A DNA stretch of 64,000 nt from an uncultured Acetatifactor sp. (lineage in GTDB: Bacteria > Bacillota > Clostridia > Lachnospirales > Lachnospiraceae), in assembly GCA_910585665.1 (NCBI GenBank), contig CAJUFI010000020.1, positions 1-64,000 of the forward strand, read 5' to 3'. A model generated the notes under the pieces. The model was not told where the DNA came from, ran no database searches, and saw nothing but the letters and a program-made list of their open reading frames with translations. Each line of letters starts with the position of its first letter. The first letter of the stretch is position 1. Shown piece by piece: positions 14,864 through 23,805 of the stretch. Both the position numbers and the translations under genes were made by a program.

Positions 14864-14915
14864 ACCCTTCCGCCTAAGCAATGGCCAGAAGCTGCTTAGG
14901 CGCGAATCAGGCGAC

Positions 14916-14951
14916 AGGCGCTTCGTCATAGGAAGCGCCTTTTCTTTTTCT
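14916..14951. terminator. terminator at the end of the pfl cluster
   Basis: A 9-bp stem, AGGCGCTTC (14916-14924) and GAAGCGCCT (14932-14940), is followed by TTTCTTTTTCT. It is 53 nt after the ferredoxin stop and overlaps the last codons of the convergent merR gene. Confidence 0.88.
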
Positions 14952-15645
14952 CTGTTTTCGCCATCGGTTCTTCCGGGATCCGCTCCTGGGTTTTTGTCTT
15001 CGCGTCCTCCTTCTCCGCCTTCGCCTTTCCGAGACGGCGGCTCTTCTTGCGCAGAAGCTCGTCCATCCTCTTATAGTGCTCCTCGTCCCGCTCCGCCAGC
15101 ATCCTGTCCCTGGCCTCCTCCCGCTCCTCCTGCATGCGGAACTGATAGTCCAGCTCTTTCACCACGCTCTCCCTGATTTCACGGCACAGCTCTCCGTTGT
15201 TCTCCTGGAGGGTCTGGCGGATCAGCTGCTGGAGCAGCCACTGCAGCCTTCTGGACTTGTCCTCCCGGGATTCCTGGGAGACAGCCTGTCTTCCGTTCTT
15301 GTTGGGAACGATGTCGATGGACAGCCCGCCGGTATTTTCCGGGGCAGACGCCTCCATCTCCTCTCTCTCCTCCATCTCCATGTCCTCTGTGTCCTCCATG
15401 GGCGCGGACGGCAGCACGTCCAGTTTTCCGTCTTTTAATATCATCTTGATCGCTTTCAACTGTAATCCCCTTTCTTTCATTCCTTTGATCTGTTTGAAAC
15501 GCTCCACGTCCTCTTCCGTATAGTAGCGGTGCCCCAGCTCGTTGCGCTTGATGGGAAGGTGCAGCTCCTCCTCCCAGTAGCGCAGCACATGGCTCTCCAC
15601 CTTGACCTCCTTCGCAGCATCTGAGATAAATAAATAATTGCCCAT
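14926..15645 (-). CDS. MerR family transcriptional regulator
   Basis: A 239-residue regulator. The N-terminal MerR winged helix (residues 1-70: YLFISDAAKEV..HVLRYWEEEL, GHRYYTEEDVERFKQIK) is typical, but the rest is a long, highly charged, Glu/Lys/Arg-rich helical region (about 120-239) that looks like a coiled coil rather than a drug- or metal-binding domain. No Cys metal site is seen. Similar DnaB-adjacent MerR proteins occur in Lachnospiraceae; their targets are unknown to me. GGAGAGGAG precedes the ATG. A terminator separates it from dnaB. Confidence 0.85.
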   Translation of the reverse strand: MGNYLFISDAAKEVKVESHVLRYWEEELHLPIKRNELGHRYYTEEDVERFKQIKGMKERGLQLKAIKMILKDGKLDVLPSAPMEDTEDMEMEEREEMEASAPENTGGLSIDIVPNKNGRQAVSQESREDKSRRLQWLLQQLIRQTLQENNGELCREIRESVVKELDYQFRMQEEREEARDRMLAERDEEHYKRMDELLRKKSRRLGKAKAEKEDAKTKTQERIPEEPMAKTEKKKRRFL

Positions 15646-15723
15646 TTCTTCTCCTCTCCATAAAGCATTCCGATATAGCTACAGCCATTGCACGCCCTTC
15701 CCGATGAGCAGATTTGGCCTATA

Positions 15724-15760
15724 TAAAAAAAGAGAACAAGCATCTCCGCTCATTCTCTTT
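15724..15760 (-). terminator. terminator of the dnaB operon
   Basis: On the minus strand, AAAGAGAATGAGC pairs with GCTTGTTCTCTTT and is followed by a T-run. It lies 57 nt after the dnaB stop codon. Confidence 0.75.
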
Positions 15761-15816
15761 CGTAGTCTCTGCTGTCTGATTCCTGATTCCAGGCTCCGGC
15801 TTTCTGTCTCCCGGTC

Positions 15817-17163
15817 TCACCTGTCCACAGGCCGGTGTTCCATATTGGCAAATCTCTGGTACTCCGGCAGCCACGCCAGCTCCACCGTGCCTATGGGGCC
15901 GTTTCTCTGTTTTGCAATGATAAGTTCCGTAATTCCTTTCTTCTCCGAATCGTGGTTGTAATATTCGTCGCGGTAGATGAACATGACCACGTCCGCGTCC
16001 TGCTCTATGGCTCCCGATTCCCTCAGATCCGAAAGCATGGGGCGATGGTCAGGCCGCTGCTCCACCGCACGGGAGAGCTGGGAAAGGGCGATCACAGGCA
16101 CGCTCAGCTCCCTGGCCAGGGACTTCAGCGACCGGGAGATATCCGATATCTCCTGCTGTCTGGAATCACTGGCCTTTCCGGTGCCCGTCATCAGCTGCAG
16201 ATAGTCGATCATCACCACGGACAGCCCATGCTCCAGCTTATACTTACGGCATTTGGAGCGCAGCTCCGCGATGCTGATGCCCGGCGTGTCATCTATGATC
16301 AGGGAGGACCTGCCGATCACGCCCGCGCTCTCTATCAGCTGCTCCCACTCCTGGTCGTTCATCTGGCCTGTACGAATCTTCTGGCCGTCCACGTTGGATT
16401 CCATGGAGAACATACGGTTCACCAGCTGCTCCTTGCTCATCTCCAGGCTGAAAATCGCCATGGTGAGGTTCTTCTTGAACGCCACGTTCCTGGCCAGGTT
16501 CAGCATCAGCGCCGTCTTCCCCATGGAGGGACGGGCCGCAATCAGTATCAGGTCCGAGGGCTGCAGCCCCGCCGTGCGGTAATCCAGGTCAAGGAATCCG
16601 GTGGGAATGCCGGTGACAGTTCCGTTGCTCCTGGCAGCCGCTTCTATCTTTTCCATGGCGTTCATGACCACCTGTCTAATGGGGACATAGGAGTCCACCG
16701 TGCGCTTCTGCACCAGCTGGAAGACCCTCTTCTCCGTGTCCTCCAGTATGTATTCCAGCGTCTCCTTTTCCGCATAACAGGTATTGGCGATGTCCTCGTT
16801 CAGACGTATCAGCCTGCGCAGCGTGGCCTTTTCCGCCACAATGTTGGCGTAGGACTTGATATTGGCGGAAATCATAGGGGCAGTGAGCATCTCCCTGACG
16901 AATTCCAGGCTTGCCACCTCCGGGGGCACCTCTTTGCTCCGCAGGCGGTTCTGCAGCGTCACCAAATCCACCGGACTCCCCTCATTGTGCAGCTCGCACA
17001 TGGTCTCGAACAGGACGCCGTACTGTCTGTTGTAAAAGTCCTCCCCGGTGAGCAGTTCGGAAGCCGCCACGATGGCTTCCCTGTCCAGGAGCATGGAGCC
17101 GATGACTGACTGTTCCGCTTCCACGCTGTGGGGCAATATTCTCTTCAGCACATTTTCTTCCAT
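15817..17163 (-). CDS. dnaB: replicative DNA helicase DnaB
   Basis: A 448-residue hexameric 5'-3' helicase of the replisome (called DnaC in Bacillus). The N-terminal collar domain begins RILPHSVEAEQSVIGSMLLD. The RecA-like domain has Walker A ARPSMGKTALM, the FSLEMSKEQLV segment, Walker B VVMIDYLQLM, and the arginine-finger region SDLRESGAIEQDADVVMFIYRD. Length is normal and no intein is present. It follows rplI at 58 bp in the conserved gdpP-rplI-dnaB order, so it is probably transcribed from upstream of gdpP. Confidence 0.97.
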   Translation of the reverse strand: MEENVLKRILPHSVEAEQSVIGSMLLDREAIVAASELLTGEDFYNRQYGVLFETMCELHNEGSPVDLVTLQNRLRSKEVPPEVASLEFVREMLTAPMISANIKSYANIVAEKATLRRLIRLNEDIANTCYAEKETLEYILEDTEKRVFQLVQKRTVDSYVPIRQVVMNAMEKIEAAARSNGTVTGIPTGFLDLDYRTAGLQPSDLILIAARPSMGKTALMLNLARNVAFKKNLTMAIFSLEMSKEQLVNRMFSMESNVDGQKIRTGQMNDQEWEQLIESAGVIGRSSLIIDDTPGISIAELRSKCRKYKLEHGLSVVMIDYLQLMTGTGKASDSRQQEISDISRSLKSLARELSVPVIALSQLSRAVEQRPDHRPMLSDLRESGAIEQDADVVMFIYRDEYYNHDSEKKGITELIIAKQRNGPIGTVELAWLPEYQRFANMEHRPVDR

Positions 17164-17221
17164 GGTATCTCACTTCCAATCATGCTCAGGCGGCAAATGG
17201 TCAGGGAGCCCTCCGGCTCTC

Positions 17222-17671
17222 TCATTCCTTCTCTGTGACTTTCACTATCAGCTTGCCCGTCACCTGGGGGTGGAGCTTGATAGGCACCTCGAAAGTGCCA
17301 AAGTTCTTCAGGCTCTCCGGCAGCTGAATCTTCTTCTTGTCGAGCTCAAGGTCGTGCTGCTCCTTGAAGGCAGTGGCGATTTCCTTGGAGGACACGGAGC
17401 CGAAAGCCTTTCCGCCCTCTCCCGCCTTGATCTTCACCACCACCTGTTTGTCCTCCAGTTCCGTAGCCAGGGCTTTGGCCGCTTCCATCTGCTCCCTGGC
17501 AAGCTTGTCCGAGTTCGCCTTTTGGAGCTTCAATTCGTTCATGTTCTTGGCTGTGGCTTCGATGCCTATCTTCTTGGGCAGGATGTAGTTCCTTGCGAAT
17601 CCGTCGCTGGCTTCGATGACATCTCCCTTTTTGCCCAGTTTTTTCTCGTCCTGTAATAATATAATCTTCAT
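17222..17671 (-). CDS. rplI: 50S ribosomal protein L9
   Basis: A 149-residue bL9 with the hallmark N-terminus MKIILLQDEKKLGKKGD and ASDGFARNYILPK, the long connecting helix with NELKLQKANSDK, and the C-terminal domain with GSVSSKEIA. The ATG at 17671 is set by GGAAAGGACAG just upstream and by the family N-terminus; the frame stays open for 18 more codons without meaning. It lies between gdpP and dnaB. Confidence 0.97.
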   Translation of the reverse strand: MKIILLQDEKKLGKKGDVIEASDGFARNYILPKKIGIEATAKNMNELKLQKANSDKLAREQMEAAKALATELEDKQVVVKIKAGEGGKAFGSVSSKEIATAFKEQHDLELDKKKIQLPESLKNFGTFEVPIKLHPQVTGKLIVKVTEKE

Positions 17672-17697
17672 TTTTCTGTCCTTTCCTGCTTTTGCTA

Positions 17698-17941
17698 TAG
17701 GAGCTGTCGAAAAAACCGATACCATTTCCCTTTGATTACAGGGTTCGTGAAGCGGTTGCTGCCATATGTTCAGGCGAAAGCCTTGAAAATAAACCTCCCC
17801 GCAGCAAACTGCGGGGCATTAGCCCCAACCTCGCTTTGCTTGGTAAAATTCTGGCCGCAGCAAGCTGCGGGGAATGAACCCGTGACAGATTCAAGGAGAA
17901 TCACTGCAACCTCATATCAGTTATTTATAGACAGTTCCTTA
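17698..17941. repeat. 244-bp element with degenerate TIRs, related to the 105-bp family
   Basis: The left end, TAGGAGCTGTCGAAAAAACC (from 17698), and the right end, TCAGTTATTTATAGACAGTT (from 17917) running to CCTTA at 17941, match the ends of the 105-bp elements at 28856, 30692 and 33970. The interior differs and holds two GC-rich hairpins, CCCCGCAG-caaa-CTGCGGGG (17797-17816) and CCGCAG-caag-CTGCGG (17855-17870). It sits between gdpP and rplI inside an operon. No gene is carried. Confidence 0.7.
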
Positions 17942-18072
17942 CTATGCATCTGTTTTTTTGTAAATTTTTTTCTGTATATTTTGTTCTGTATATTTTTTCT
18001 GTATACTGTTTATTCTGTATACTTTCTTGTCTGTTACCCGTATATTTCTTATTGGTTTTCCATATCTCTGCC

Positions 18073-18157
18073 TTCTATATATTCCAAGATTCTATATATT
18101 CCAGGATTCTATATATTCCAGGATTCTATATATTCCAAAATTCTATATATTCCAGGA
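18073..18157. repeat. 17-bp tandem repeat after gdpP
   Basis: Five uninterrupted copies of a 17-bp A+T-rich unit (TTCTATATATTCCAGGA and variants) run from 18073 to 18157. A sixth partial copy supplies the gdpP stop codon at 18160-18162. Looser TTCTGTATATTTT-type repeats extend left to about 17960. No spacers are present, so this is a minisatellite in the gdpP-rplI gap. Confidence 0.9.
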
Positions 18158-18159
18158 TT

Positions 18160-20211
18160 CTATATCTCGCCGTTCTCCAGCATGCTGTCGATGGTGCGCT
18201 TCAGCACGCCCATGGCCTCGATGATGCCCACGCCCTCCATCTGGCAGGCGGCAGTGTTCAGATGGCCGCCGCCGCCCATGCGCTCCATGATGACCTGCAC
18301 GTTCACCTCATCTATGGAACGGGCGCTGATGTATATCTTCCCCTGGAAATCCGTCAGCACGAAGCTGGCCTTGATCCCCTTGATGTTCAGCAGTTCATTG
18401 GCCGCCTGGGCGCCGATGACCGTGGGGTTGGGAAGCTCGTCCGCCGTACAGATGGAGACGGCAAAACATTGCTTATAGATTTCGGCCTGGCTCACCGCAT
18501 CCGCTTTCGCCTTGTACCCCTGGGCGTCCTCCCGGAACAGCTTGCGCACCCTGGTCACGTCAGCGCCGCTGCGCCGCAGAAACGCGGCGGCTTCAAAGGT
18601 GCGCACGCCGGTCTTTATCATGAAGTTGTTGGTGTCGATCATGATGCCGGAATACATGCAGTCGGCTTCCTCCGGCCGGATTTTGATATTGTCGTAAGTA
18701 TACTGCAGAATTTCCGAAACCATCTCACAGGAGGAAGAGGCATAGGGCTCCACATAGGAAAGCGTGGCGTTCTCGATGGTCTCCGTGCCCTGTCTGTGAT
18801 GGTCCAGCACCACCACTGACTTGCAGAACCGCAGCAGATCCGGACATTCCGTGATGGAAGGCTTGTTCACGTCCACCACTACCAGGACGGTATTGCTGTT
18901 GGCCGCTTCCACAGCCTGTTGGTTATCTATGATCATGTCGCCCTCGTACTCCTGATTGCCCTTGAACAGCTCCAGCATAGGCTGAATCGCCGGAACCGAG
19001 TCGTTCAGCACGATATGGGCCTTCCGCCCCAGCGTCTGGGCGATCCGATAGATGCCCACGGCGGCTCCGAAGCTGTCCGCGTCCGGCATCCGGTGCCCCA
19101 TCACCAGCACCTGATCCTTCCCTGTGATGATCTCCCGGAGCGCGTGAGCCTTCACACGGGCTTTCACACGGGTGTTCTTCTCCACCTGCTGGCTCTTCCC
19201 GCCGTAGTATGTAATGCTCTCCGGGGTCTTAATGACCGCCTGGTCGCCGCCCCTTCCCAGGGCCAGGTCGATGGCGTTCCGGGAAAACTCGTAATTCTGC
19301 GCATAGGTCAATCCGTCCAGGCCCATGCCGATGCTGAGGGTCACCGCCATCTCGTTGCCGATGTTCACGGTCTTCACGTCCTCCAGCAAATCGAAGCGGG
19401 CTTCCTGGAGCTGGGCCACGGTGCTCTTGCGCATGATGATCAGGTACTTGTCCTTTTCCAGCTTCTTGCAGATTCCGTCAAAGGCCGAGATATATTTGTT
19501 CACCTTTCTGTCTATCAGGGCAATCAGCAAAGAGCGGCGCACTTCCTCTACACCGTCCAAAGCTTCGTCATAATTGTCCAGATATATCATCCCCACCGCC
19601 AGGCTCTGGTCGTCCACCTCACGCAGGGCAATGTGGAGGGCCGTCTCATCGTAGAGGTACACCGCTATCAGGAACCCGTCATACCCCTCGGCTTCTATCA
19701 TGTCGCTGTTCTCCGCCATGTCCTTCAGGGAAATCTTCTTGAACTTGGCCACATACTCGTTCCCCTCGTATTCCAGGTCATATTGGGCTTCGTCCACCCC
19801 GTGGGCATCCGGCAAGCGGTCCCTGGTGATGGTGGGGAACAGGGAGGTGATGGACTTCTTGTATCCCTTGGGCTGGTGGGTCACGGCCTCAAAGGCCGCA
19901 TTCGTCCATATCACTTTGCCGCTGTCGTCCAGCAGCGCATAGGGCAAGTCCATCTCCCGCAGGAGCCTTTTCTGAATCTGTCCGTACTCCGTGGCGAAGC
20001 TGATCAGTTCGTTCATGATGACCGGCTTGTTGCGGAAATACAGAGACAATGTGACGGCAAAATAGCACACAAGATAGCCCGTCAAAATGACGCCCGCATG
20101 GGCATCTATATAGAATATGGCTACATCCATGATACATAGGAGCACACCCAGGTAGATACAGAATTGTATATACGACTTGATACGCCCCTTTAATTTGATT
20201 CTTTTTTTCAT
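18160..20211 (-). CDS. gdpP: cyclic-di-AMP phosphodiesterase GdpP
   Basis: A 683-residue membrane-bound DHH/DHHA1 phosphodiesterase that hydrolyses c-di-AMP. Two N-terminal membrane segments (about residues 13-60) lead to a PAS-like region (LLREMDLPYALLDDSGKVIW), a degenerate GGDEF domain (about 170-300), the DHH domain with VMGHRMPDADSFGAAVG, VVVVDVNKP and VVLDHHRQG metal ligands, and DHHA1 ending with MGGGGHLNTAACQM. The ATG at 20211 precedes KKRIKLKGR and the first membrane helix; an upstream ATG at 20274 is less likely. First gene of the gdpP-rplI-dnaB operon. The last codons lie in a 17-bp tandem repeat tract. Confidence 0.95.
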   Translation of the reverse strand: MKKRIKLKGRIKSYIQFCIYLGVLLCIMDVAIFYIDAHAGVILTGYLVCYFAVTLSLYFRNKPVIMNELISFATEYGQIQKRLLREMDLPYALLDDSGKVIWTNAAFEAVTHQPKGYKKSITSLFPTITRDRLPDAHGVDEAQYDLEYEGNEYVAKFKKISLKDMAENSDMIEAEGYDGFLIAVYLYDETALHIALREVDDQSLAVGMIYLDNYDEALDGVEEVRRSLLIALIDRKVNKYISAFDGICKKLEKDKYLIIMRKSTVAQLQEARFDLLEDVKTVNIGNEMAVTLSIGMGLDGLTYAQNYEFSRNAIDLALGRGGDQAVIKTPESITYYGGKSQQVEKNTRVKARVKAHALREIITGKDQVLVMGHRMPDADSFGAAVGIYRIAQTLGRKAHIVLNDSVPAIQPMLELFKGNQEYEGDMIIDNQQAVEAANSNTVLVVVDVNKPSITECPDLLRFCKSVVVLDHHRQGTETIENATLSYVEPYASSSCEMVSEILQYTYDNIKIRPEEADCMYSGIMIDTNNFMIKTGVRTFEAAAFLRRSGADVTRVRKLFREDAQGYKAKADAVSQAEIYKQCFAVSICTADELPNPTVIGAQAANELLNIKGIKASFVLTDFQGKIYISARSIDEVNVQVIMERMGGGGHLNTAACQMEGVGIIEAMGVLKRTIDSMLENGEI

Positions 20212-20556
20212 ATGGATACCTGTAACAGTTCTGACAGCCCCCGGCTCAAGCATCGAAGTGTGCAATAAGGACACGCTTCTGTGCGATTTTATGCGATTTC
20301 GCGATGTATTGTGTCAAACCTATGCTGTGTCTTCTATTGCATTCGTGCATCCCGCAGCAGTTCCCCGATCTGCCTGAACTGTTGCGCCACCTCGCAAGGG
20401 AGCGGATTTCAACCTGCTGTTTTCTTCCTAATATTAGATGATGACAAAAACATTATAGCATACTCTTCAACACTATGCCACAATTTAATTTGTCTAAAAC
20501 GGAAATGTTTTGTAGAAATCGTAAGCATAAATTCAGCCAATAGACAGAATATTGAG
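20212..20556. other. intergenic region upstream of gdpP
   Basis: About 345 bp containing no supported gene. It should hold the promoter of the gdpP operon, but no clear -35/-10 pair could be picked. Confidence 0.35.
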
Positions 20557-20587
20557 AAAACCGGCCGTCTTCTGCAGACGACCGGCG
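20557..20587 (-). terminator. terminator after rpsR
   Basis: On the minus strand an 11-bp stem with two G-T pairs (GCCGGTCGTCT / AGACGGCCGGT) is followed by TTTTCTC, 23 nt after the rpsR stop. Confidence 0.8.
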
Positions 20588-20609
20588 TTGGATTTAAGCT
20601 CTTGCGGAA

Positions 20610-20873
20610 TCAATCCTGGACGTAAGGCATCAATGCAACGTGACGGGCCCTCTTGATGGCCACTGTCAATGCCCTCTGATGCTTTGCGCAGTTCCCTGTG
20701 ATGCGGCGGGGAAGAATCTTGCCTCTCTCGGAAACGTATCTCTTCAGCTTGTTGGTATCCTTGTAGTCAATCACATTGTCCTTGCCGCAGAATACGCAGA
20801 CCTTTCTCTTCCTGCGGACGCCGCCCTTCTTCCTTACCGGGGCATCGGGTTTCTCACTCTTATTAAAAGCCAT
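20610..20873 (-). CDS. rpsR: 30S ribosomal protein S18
   Basis: An 87-residue bS18. The core KLKRYVSERGKILPRRITGNC.. is diagnostic. It has the zinc-ribbon form, with CVFCG near residue 27 and a further Cys-x2-His (CAKH). The ATG at 20873 is preceded by AGGAGG; the frame extends 12 codons upstream without family similarity. Third gene of rpsF-ssb-rpsR. Confidence 0.97.
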   Translation of the reverse strand: MAFNKSEKPDAPVRKKGGVRRKRKVCVFCGKDNVIDYKDTNKLKRYVSERGKILPRRITGNCAKHQRALTVAIKRARHVALMPYVQD

Positions 20874-20911
20874 TTCACTGCCTCCTATCCTATACTCACC
20901 TATACTCAAAC

Positions 20912-21391
20912 TTAGTTGAACGGTAATTCCTCGTCGATGCCGTCAGGGATGTTCATGAAGCCGTCCCCTGTGCCGGAGGGTGCGGGCGCGCTGTTTCCGC
21001 CGCCTGCGTAACCACCGTTGTTGTAACCGCCGCCGTTTCCATAGCCGCCGGCATTCCCGCCGGAGGCGTTCTTGCTCTCGGCGAACTCGACATCATCCAC
21101 GATAATACGAACACTATAAACCATCTGGCCTTCCTTGTTAGTGTAGTTGTCATTCTGGATTCTGCCGCTCAAGGCGATTTTTGTGCCCTTGTGCAGATAT
21201 CTCTCCACAAACTCAGCCGTCTTGCCAAAAGCCGTGCAGTTGAAGAAATCCGCGTCCGGTTCGCCCTCGCGCTTACCGAACCTTCTGTCTACTGCAATAG
21301 AAAAACGTGCCACTGCTGTCTGGCTGGCCCCCTGGGAATATCTCACTTCGGGATCTCTTGTCAAACGTCCCATCAGAATCACTTTATTCAT
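20912..21391 (-). CDS. ssb: single-stranded DNA-binding protein
   Basis: A 159-residue SSB with the OB fold (MNKVILMGRLTRDPEVRY, DFFNCTAFGKTAEF, GRIQNDNYTNKEG), a Gly/Asn/Tyr-rich linker (about 110-140) and the acidic C-terminal tip DEELPFN used to recruit partner proteins. It lies between the S6 and S18 genes, the standard replication/translation arrangement. Confidence 0.97.
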   Translation of the reverse strand: MNKVILMGRLTRDPEVRYSQGASQTAVARFSIAVDRRFGKREGEPDADFFNCTAFGKTAEFVERYLHKGTKIALSGRIQNDNYTNKEGQMVYSVRIIVDDVEFAESKNASGGNAGGYGNGGGYNNGGYAGGGNSAPAPSGTGDGFMNIPDGIDEELPFN

Positions 21392-21412
21392 ATTTTGCTT
21401 CTCGCTTTCTAA

Positions 21413-21703
21413 TTAGGCCTCGTCCTGTCTGACAATCAGGTATCTGATGACATTGTCCATGATGCGGACGCGGCTCTCAATCTCAATGGGAGCAGTGCTC
21501 TCAGCGTCAAAGCGGATGAAGTAATAGAAACCTTCTTTCATCTTCTGGATCTCGTAGGCCAGTCTCTTCTTGCCCCAATCGTCCACCTCTGTGATGACGC
21601 CGCCAAATCTCTCCACAAGAGCTTTGCACCTGTCGATGACAGCCGTTCTCTCTTCATCTTCAATCTTAGCGGACACGACTACAGCTAATTCATACTTGTT
21701 CAT
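21413..21703 (-). CDS. rpsF: 30S ribosomal protein S6
   Basis: A 96-residue bS6 (MNKYELAVVVSAKIEDEER, VDDWGKKRLAYEIQK, YYFIRFDA). First gene of rpsF-ssb-rpsR. AAAAGGAGG lies 10 nt upstream of the ATG, and a consensus-like promoter stands about 80 bp upstream. Confidence 0.97.
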   Translation of the reverse strand: MNKYELAVVVSAKIEDEERTAVIDRCKALVERFGGVITEVDDWGKKRLAYEIQKMKEGFYYFIRFDAESTAPIEIESRVRIMDNVIRYLIVRQDEA

Positions 21704-21780
21704 GCTAGTTACTTACCTCCTTTTGGTCTCTGGCCCGCACGGAATATGCGAGCAAGGAATTTGATTCATCACAAATACGT

Positions 21781-21809
21781 ATGATAGCATAAATTTCCTG
21801 ATAATTCAA
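21781..21809 (-). promoter_or_regulatory. rpsF-ssb-rpsR promoter
   Basis: On the minus strand, TTGAAT (21804-21809), a 17-bp spacer and TATCAT (21781-21786) form a good promoter with an untranslated leader of about 70 nt. Confidence 0.75.
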
Positions 21810-21924
21810 GTCTTTTTTCGCGGCTTTGTCCCGTTTTTGTCCCATTCCGGCGCAAAAACCTACAGACGCTTGCGCTTCCGCAGGTTTCCTCCGGGATGCC
21901 GGCTTCAAATAGGGGATATGGGAG

Positions 21925-23805
21925 CTACGCATAGTACTGCGCCTGGGCGCTCCACAGCTCCTGATATTTCCCCTCCTGAGCCACCAGGTCATCATGCCTG
22001 CCATGCTGCACCAGCCTGCCCTTGTGGAAGACAGCGACATCGTCGCAGAACCTGCAGCTGGAGAGCCGATGGCTGATGAAGACCGCCGTTTTGTCCACCA
22101 CGATTCTCTGGAAATTCTCGTAAACGGCGGCTTCAGCTAAGGGATCCAGGGCAGCGGTAGGCTCATCCAGCACCATGAAAGGCGCGTCCTTGTACAGAGC
22201 TCTTGCCAGCGCCACTTTCTGCTCCTCGCCGCCGGACAGGTCTACGCCGTCATTTTCATAATCCCGCCCCAGGACGGTATCGATTCCTTTCTCCAGCTGA
22301 GCCAGCTTGTCGCCGAATCCCGCCTGGATCAGGCACTTCCGCACCTTCTCCCCGTCATAGTCCAGGGCGCCGGAGACGTTGGCTGCCAGCGAGAACTGGA
22401 ACAGCTGATAGTCCTGGAACACCACGGAGAACAGGGACATATACTCATCATAGCGGTACCTGGTGATATTGATGCCGTTCAGCAGAATCTCTCCTTCCGT
22501 TGGGTCGTACAGGCGGCACAGGAGCTTGATGAAGGTAGTCTTGCCGGAGCCGTTCTCCCCCACGATGGCAAGCTTGTCGCCGATTTTGAACTTCATGTCC
22601 ACATGTTTCAGCACCCACACGTCCGTGCCCGGGTATCGGAAGCTGACATCCCGGAATTCCACTTCATAGTCGATGTCGTCCCGTTTCTCCACCGCCAGCG
22701 TCCCGTGGTACATGTCGTCCGGCAGATCCAGGAACTGGTACACCTGTTCCAGGTATTGGTTGTTTTCCCGCAGACGGGTCAGTTCGCTGACCAGTTCGCT
22801 GACAGCATGAATGAAGCGCTTCACCGTCCCTCTGTAGAGGACAAAATTGCCGATTCCGAACATTCCCAGGAAAGCTTTAGCCGCCGTAACCAGGAATACC
22901 GCCAGGTCGGGGATCAGTCCCTGTAGAATGCCTATGATGCCGTAACGGACTGCAATCCTGTTCCACTTCACCATCCATGGTGCTTTCACCCTCTTCTCAT
23001 GGGCTTTGGCCATAGCCTTTTTCAGGTCGAAGATCATGATATCTTCCCCGCGCATGCCCATTACCTGGAATAGATACGCATTAGACTCTGCCACTCCCGA
23101 CAGTTCTTTCATCTCCTTCTCCGTGCGCTCTTTGGTGAACCGAACCGTCAGAAACCCATGCGCCAGCAGAATGCCCGTCAGCAAGACCGTACACCAGTAC
23201 GAATTGGCAAAGGCCAGGAAACCGCTTACCTCCACTCCCTTCACCACCCGGAACATAGAGAATGTCAGCGCCGCCGATGCCACCAGATCCACCACATTCG
23301 TAATCAGGGAACCGCTGATCCAGTACAGGCTCATCAAGCCGCTGGAGGTGGCGTTCATGGCTCCAAATATCTTTTCCCGCAGCAGGGTCACTTCCGGGTT
23401 CTCCAGATGCTCATATTCCATTCCATGCATTCTATCTGCCAAATAAAGCTCTTCCTGTGTCTGAAGAACCTCCATCCAGGCATTACGGGCGGCAAGCACC
23501 ATGCGCTTTACGGCATTGATGGCAAACTGGCCCAGCACCGTGATCCCGGCCAGCGCCGCTAAGCGTTTCCCGTCGCACTGTCCCGCCAGCTCGTTCACAA
23601 GCGCCGCGGACATATACAGGGCGAAGTAGGGCGACAGAATATTCATGATCAGGAACAGGATATTGTAGGCAAGGTACTGGGGGCTGGTTTTGCATATGAT
23701 TCCAAAGCCCCGGGCGAACAGCTTCCAATCCTCCCGCAGAGTGCGTCTCATACGGCATTTTTCCCCATTTCTCCCCTCTTTTGTCCCAATCTTCTTTCTC
23801 TTCAT
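21925..23805 (-). CDS. ABC exporter half-subunit (permease-ATPase), second of pair
   Basis: A 626-residue fused ABC exporter subunit. The N-terminal half has about six membrane segments (YNILFLIMNILSPYFALYM onward). The ATPase domain has Walker A GENGSGKTT, the signature LSGGEEQK, Walker B FMVLDEPTAALDP and the H-loop FISHRL. Its ATG overlaps the stop of the preceding ABC gene in an ATGA arrangement, so the two are translationally coupled and very likely form a heterodimer. No peptidase C39 domain is present, so leader-peptide cleavage is not its job. The substrate is unknown. A GHKL/LytTR signalling pair lies upstream, but a terminator intervenes. Confidence 0.9.
   Translation of the reverse strand: MKRKKIGTKEGRNGEKCRMRRTLREDWKLFARGFGIICKTSPQYLAYNILFLIMNILSPYFALYMSAALVNELAGQCDGKRLAALAGITVLGQFAINAVKRMVLAARNAWMEVLQTQEELYLADRMHGMEYEHLENPEVTLLREKIFGAMNATSSGLMSLYWISGSLITNVVDLVASAALTFSMFRVVKGVEVSGFLAFANSYWCTVLLTGILLAHGFLTVRFTKERTEKEMKELSGVAESNAYLFQVMGMRGEDIMIFDLKKAMAKAHEKRVKAPWMVKWNRIAVRYGIIGILQGLIPDLAVFLVTAAKAFLGMFGIGNFVLYRGTVKRFIHAVSELVSELTRLRENNQYLEQVYQFLDLPDDMYHGTLAVEKRDDIDYEVEFRDVSFRYPGTDVWVLKHVDMKFKIGDKLAIVGENGSGKTTFIKLLCRLYDPTEGEILLNGINITRYRYDEYMSLFSVVFQDYQLFQFSLAANVSGALDYDGEKVRKCLIQAGFGDKLAQLEKGIDTVLGRDYENDGVDLSGGEEQKVALARALYKDAPFMVLDEPTAALDPLAEAAVYENFQRIVVDKTAVFISHRLSSCRFCDDVAVFHKGRLVQHGRHDDLVAQEGKYQELWSAQAQYYA

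Noticed and set aside
18073..18157. CRISPR array
   Set aside because: The 17-bp units abut with no spacers and no cas genes are near; it is a plain tandem repeat.
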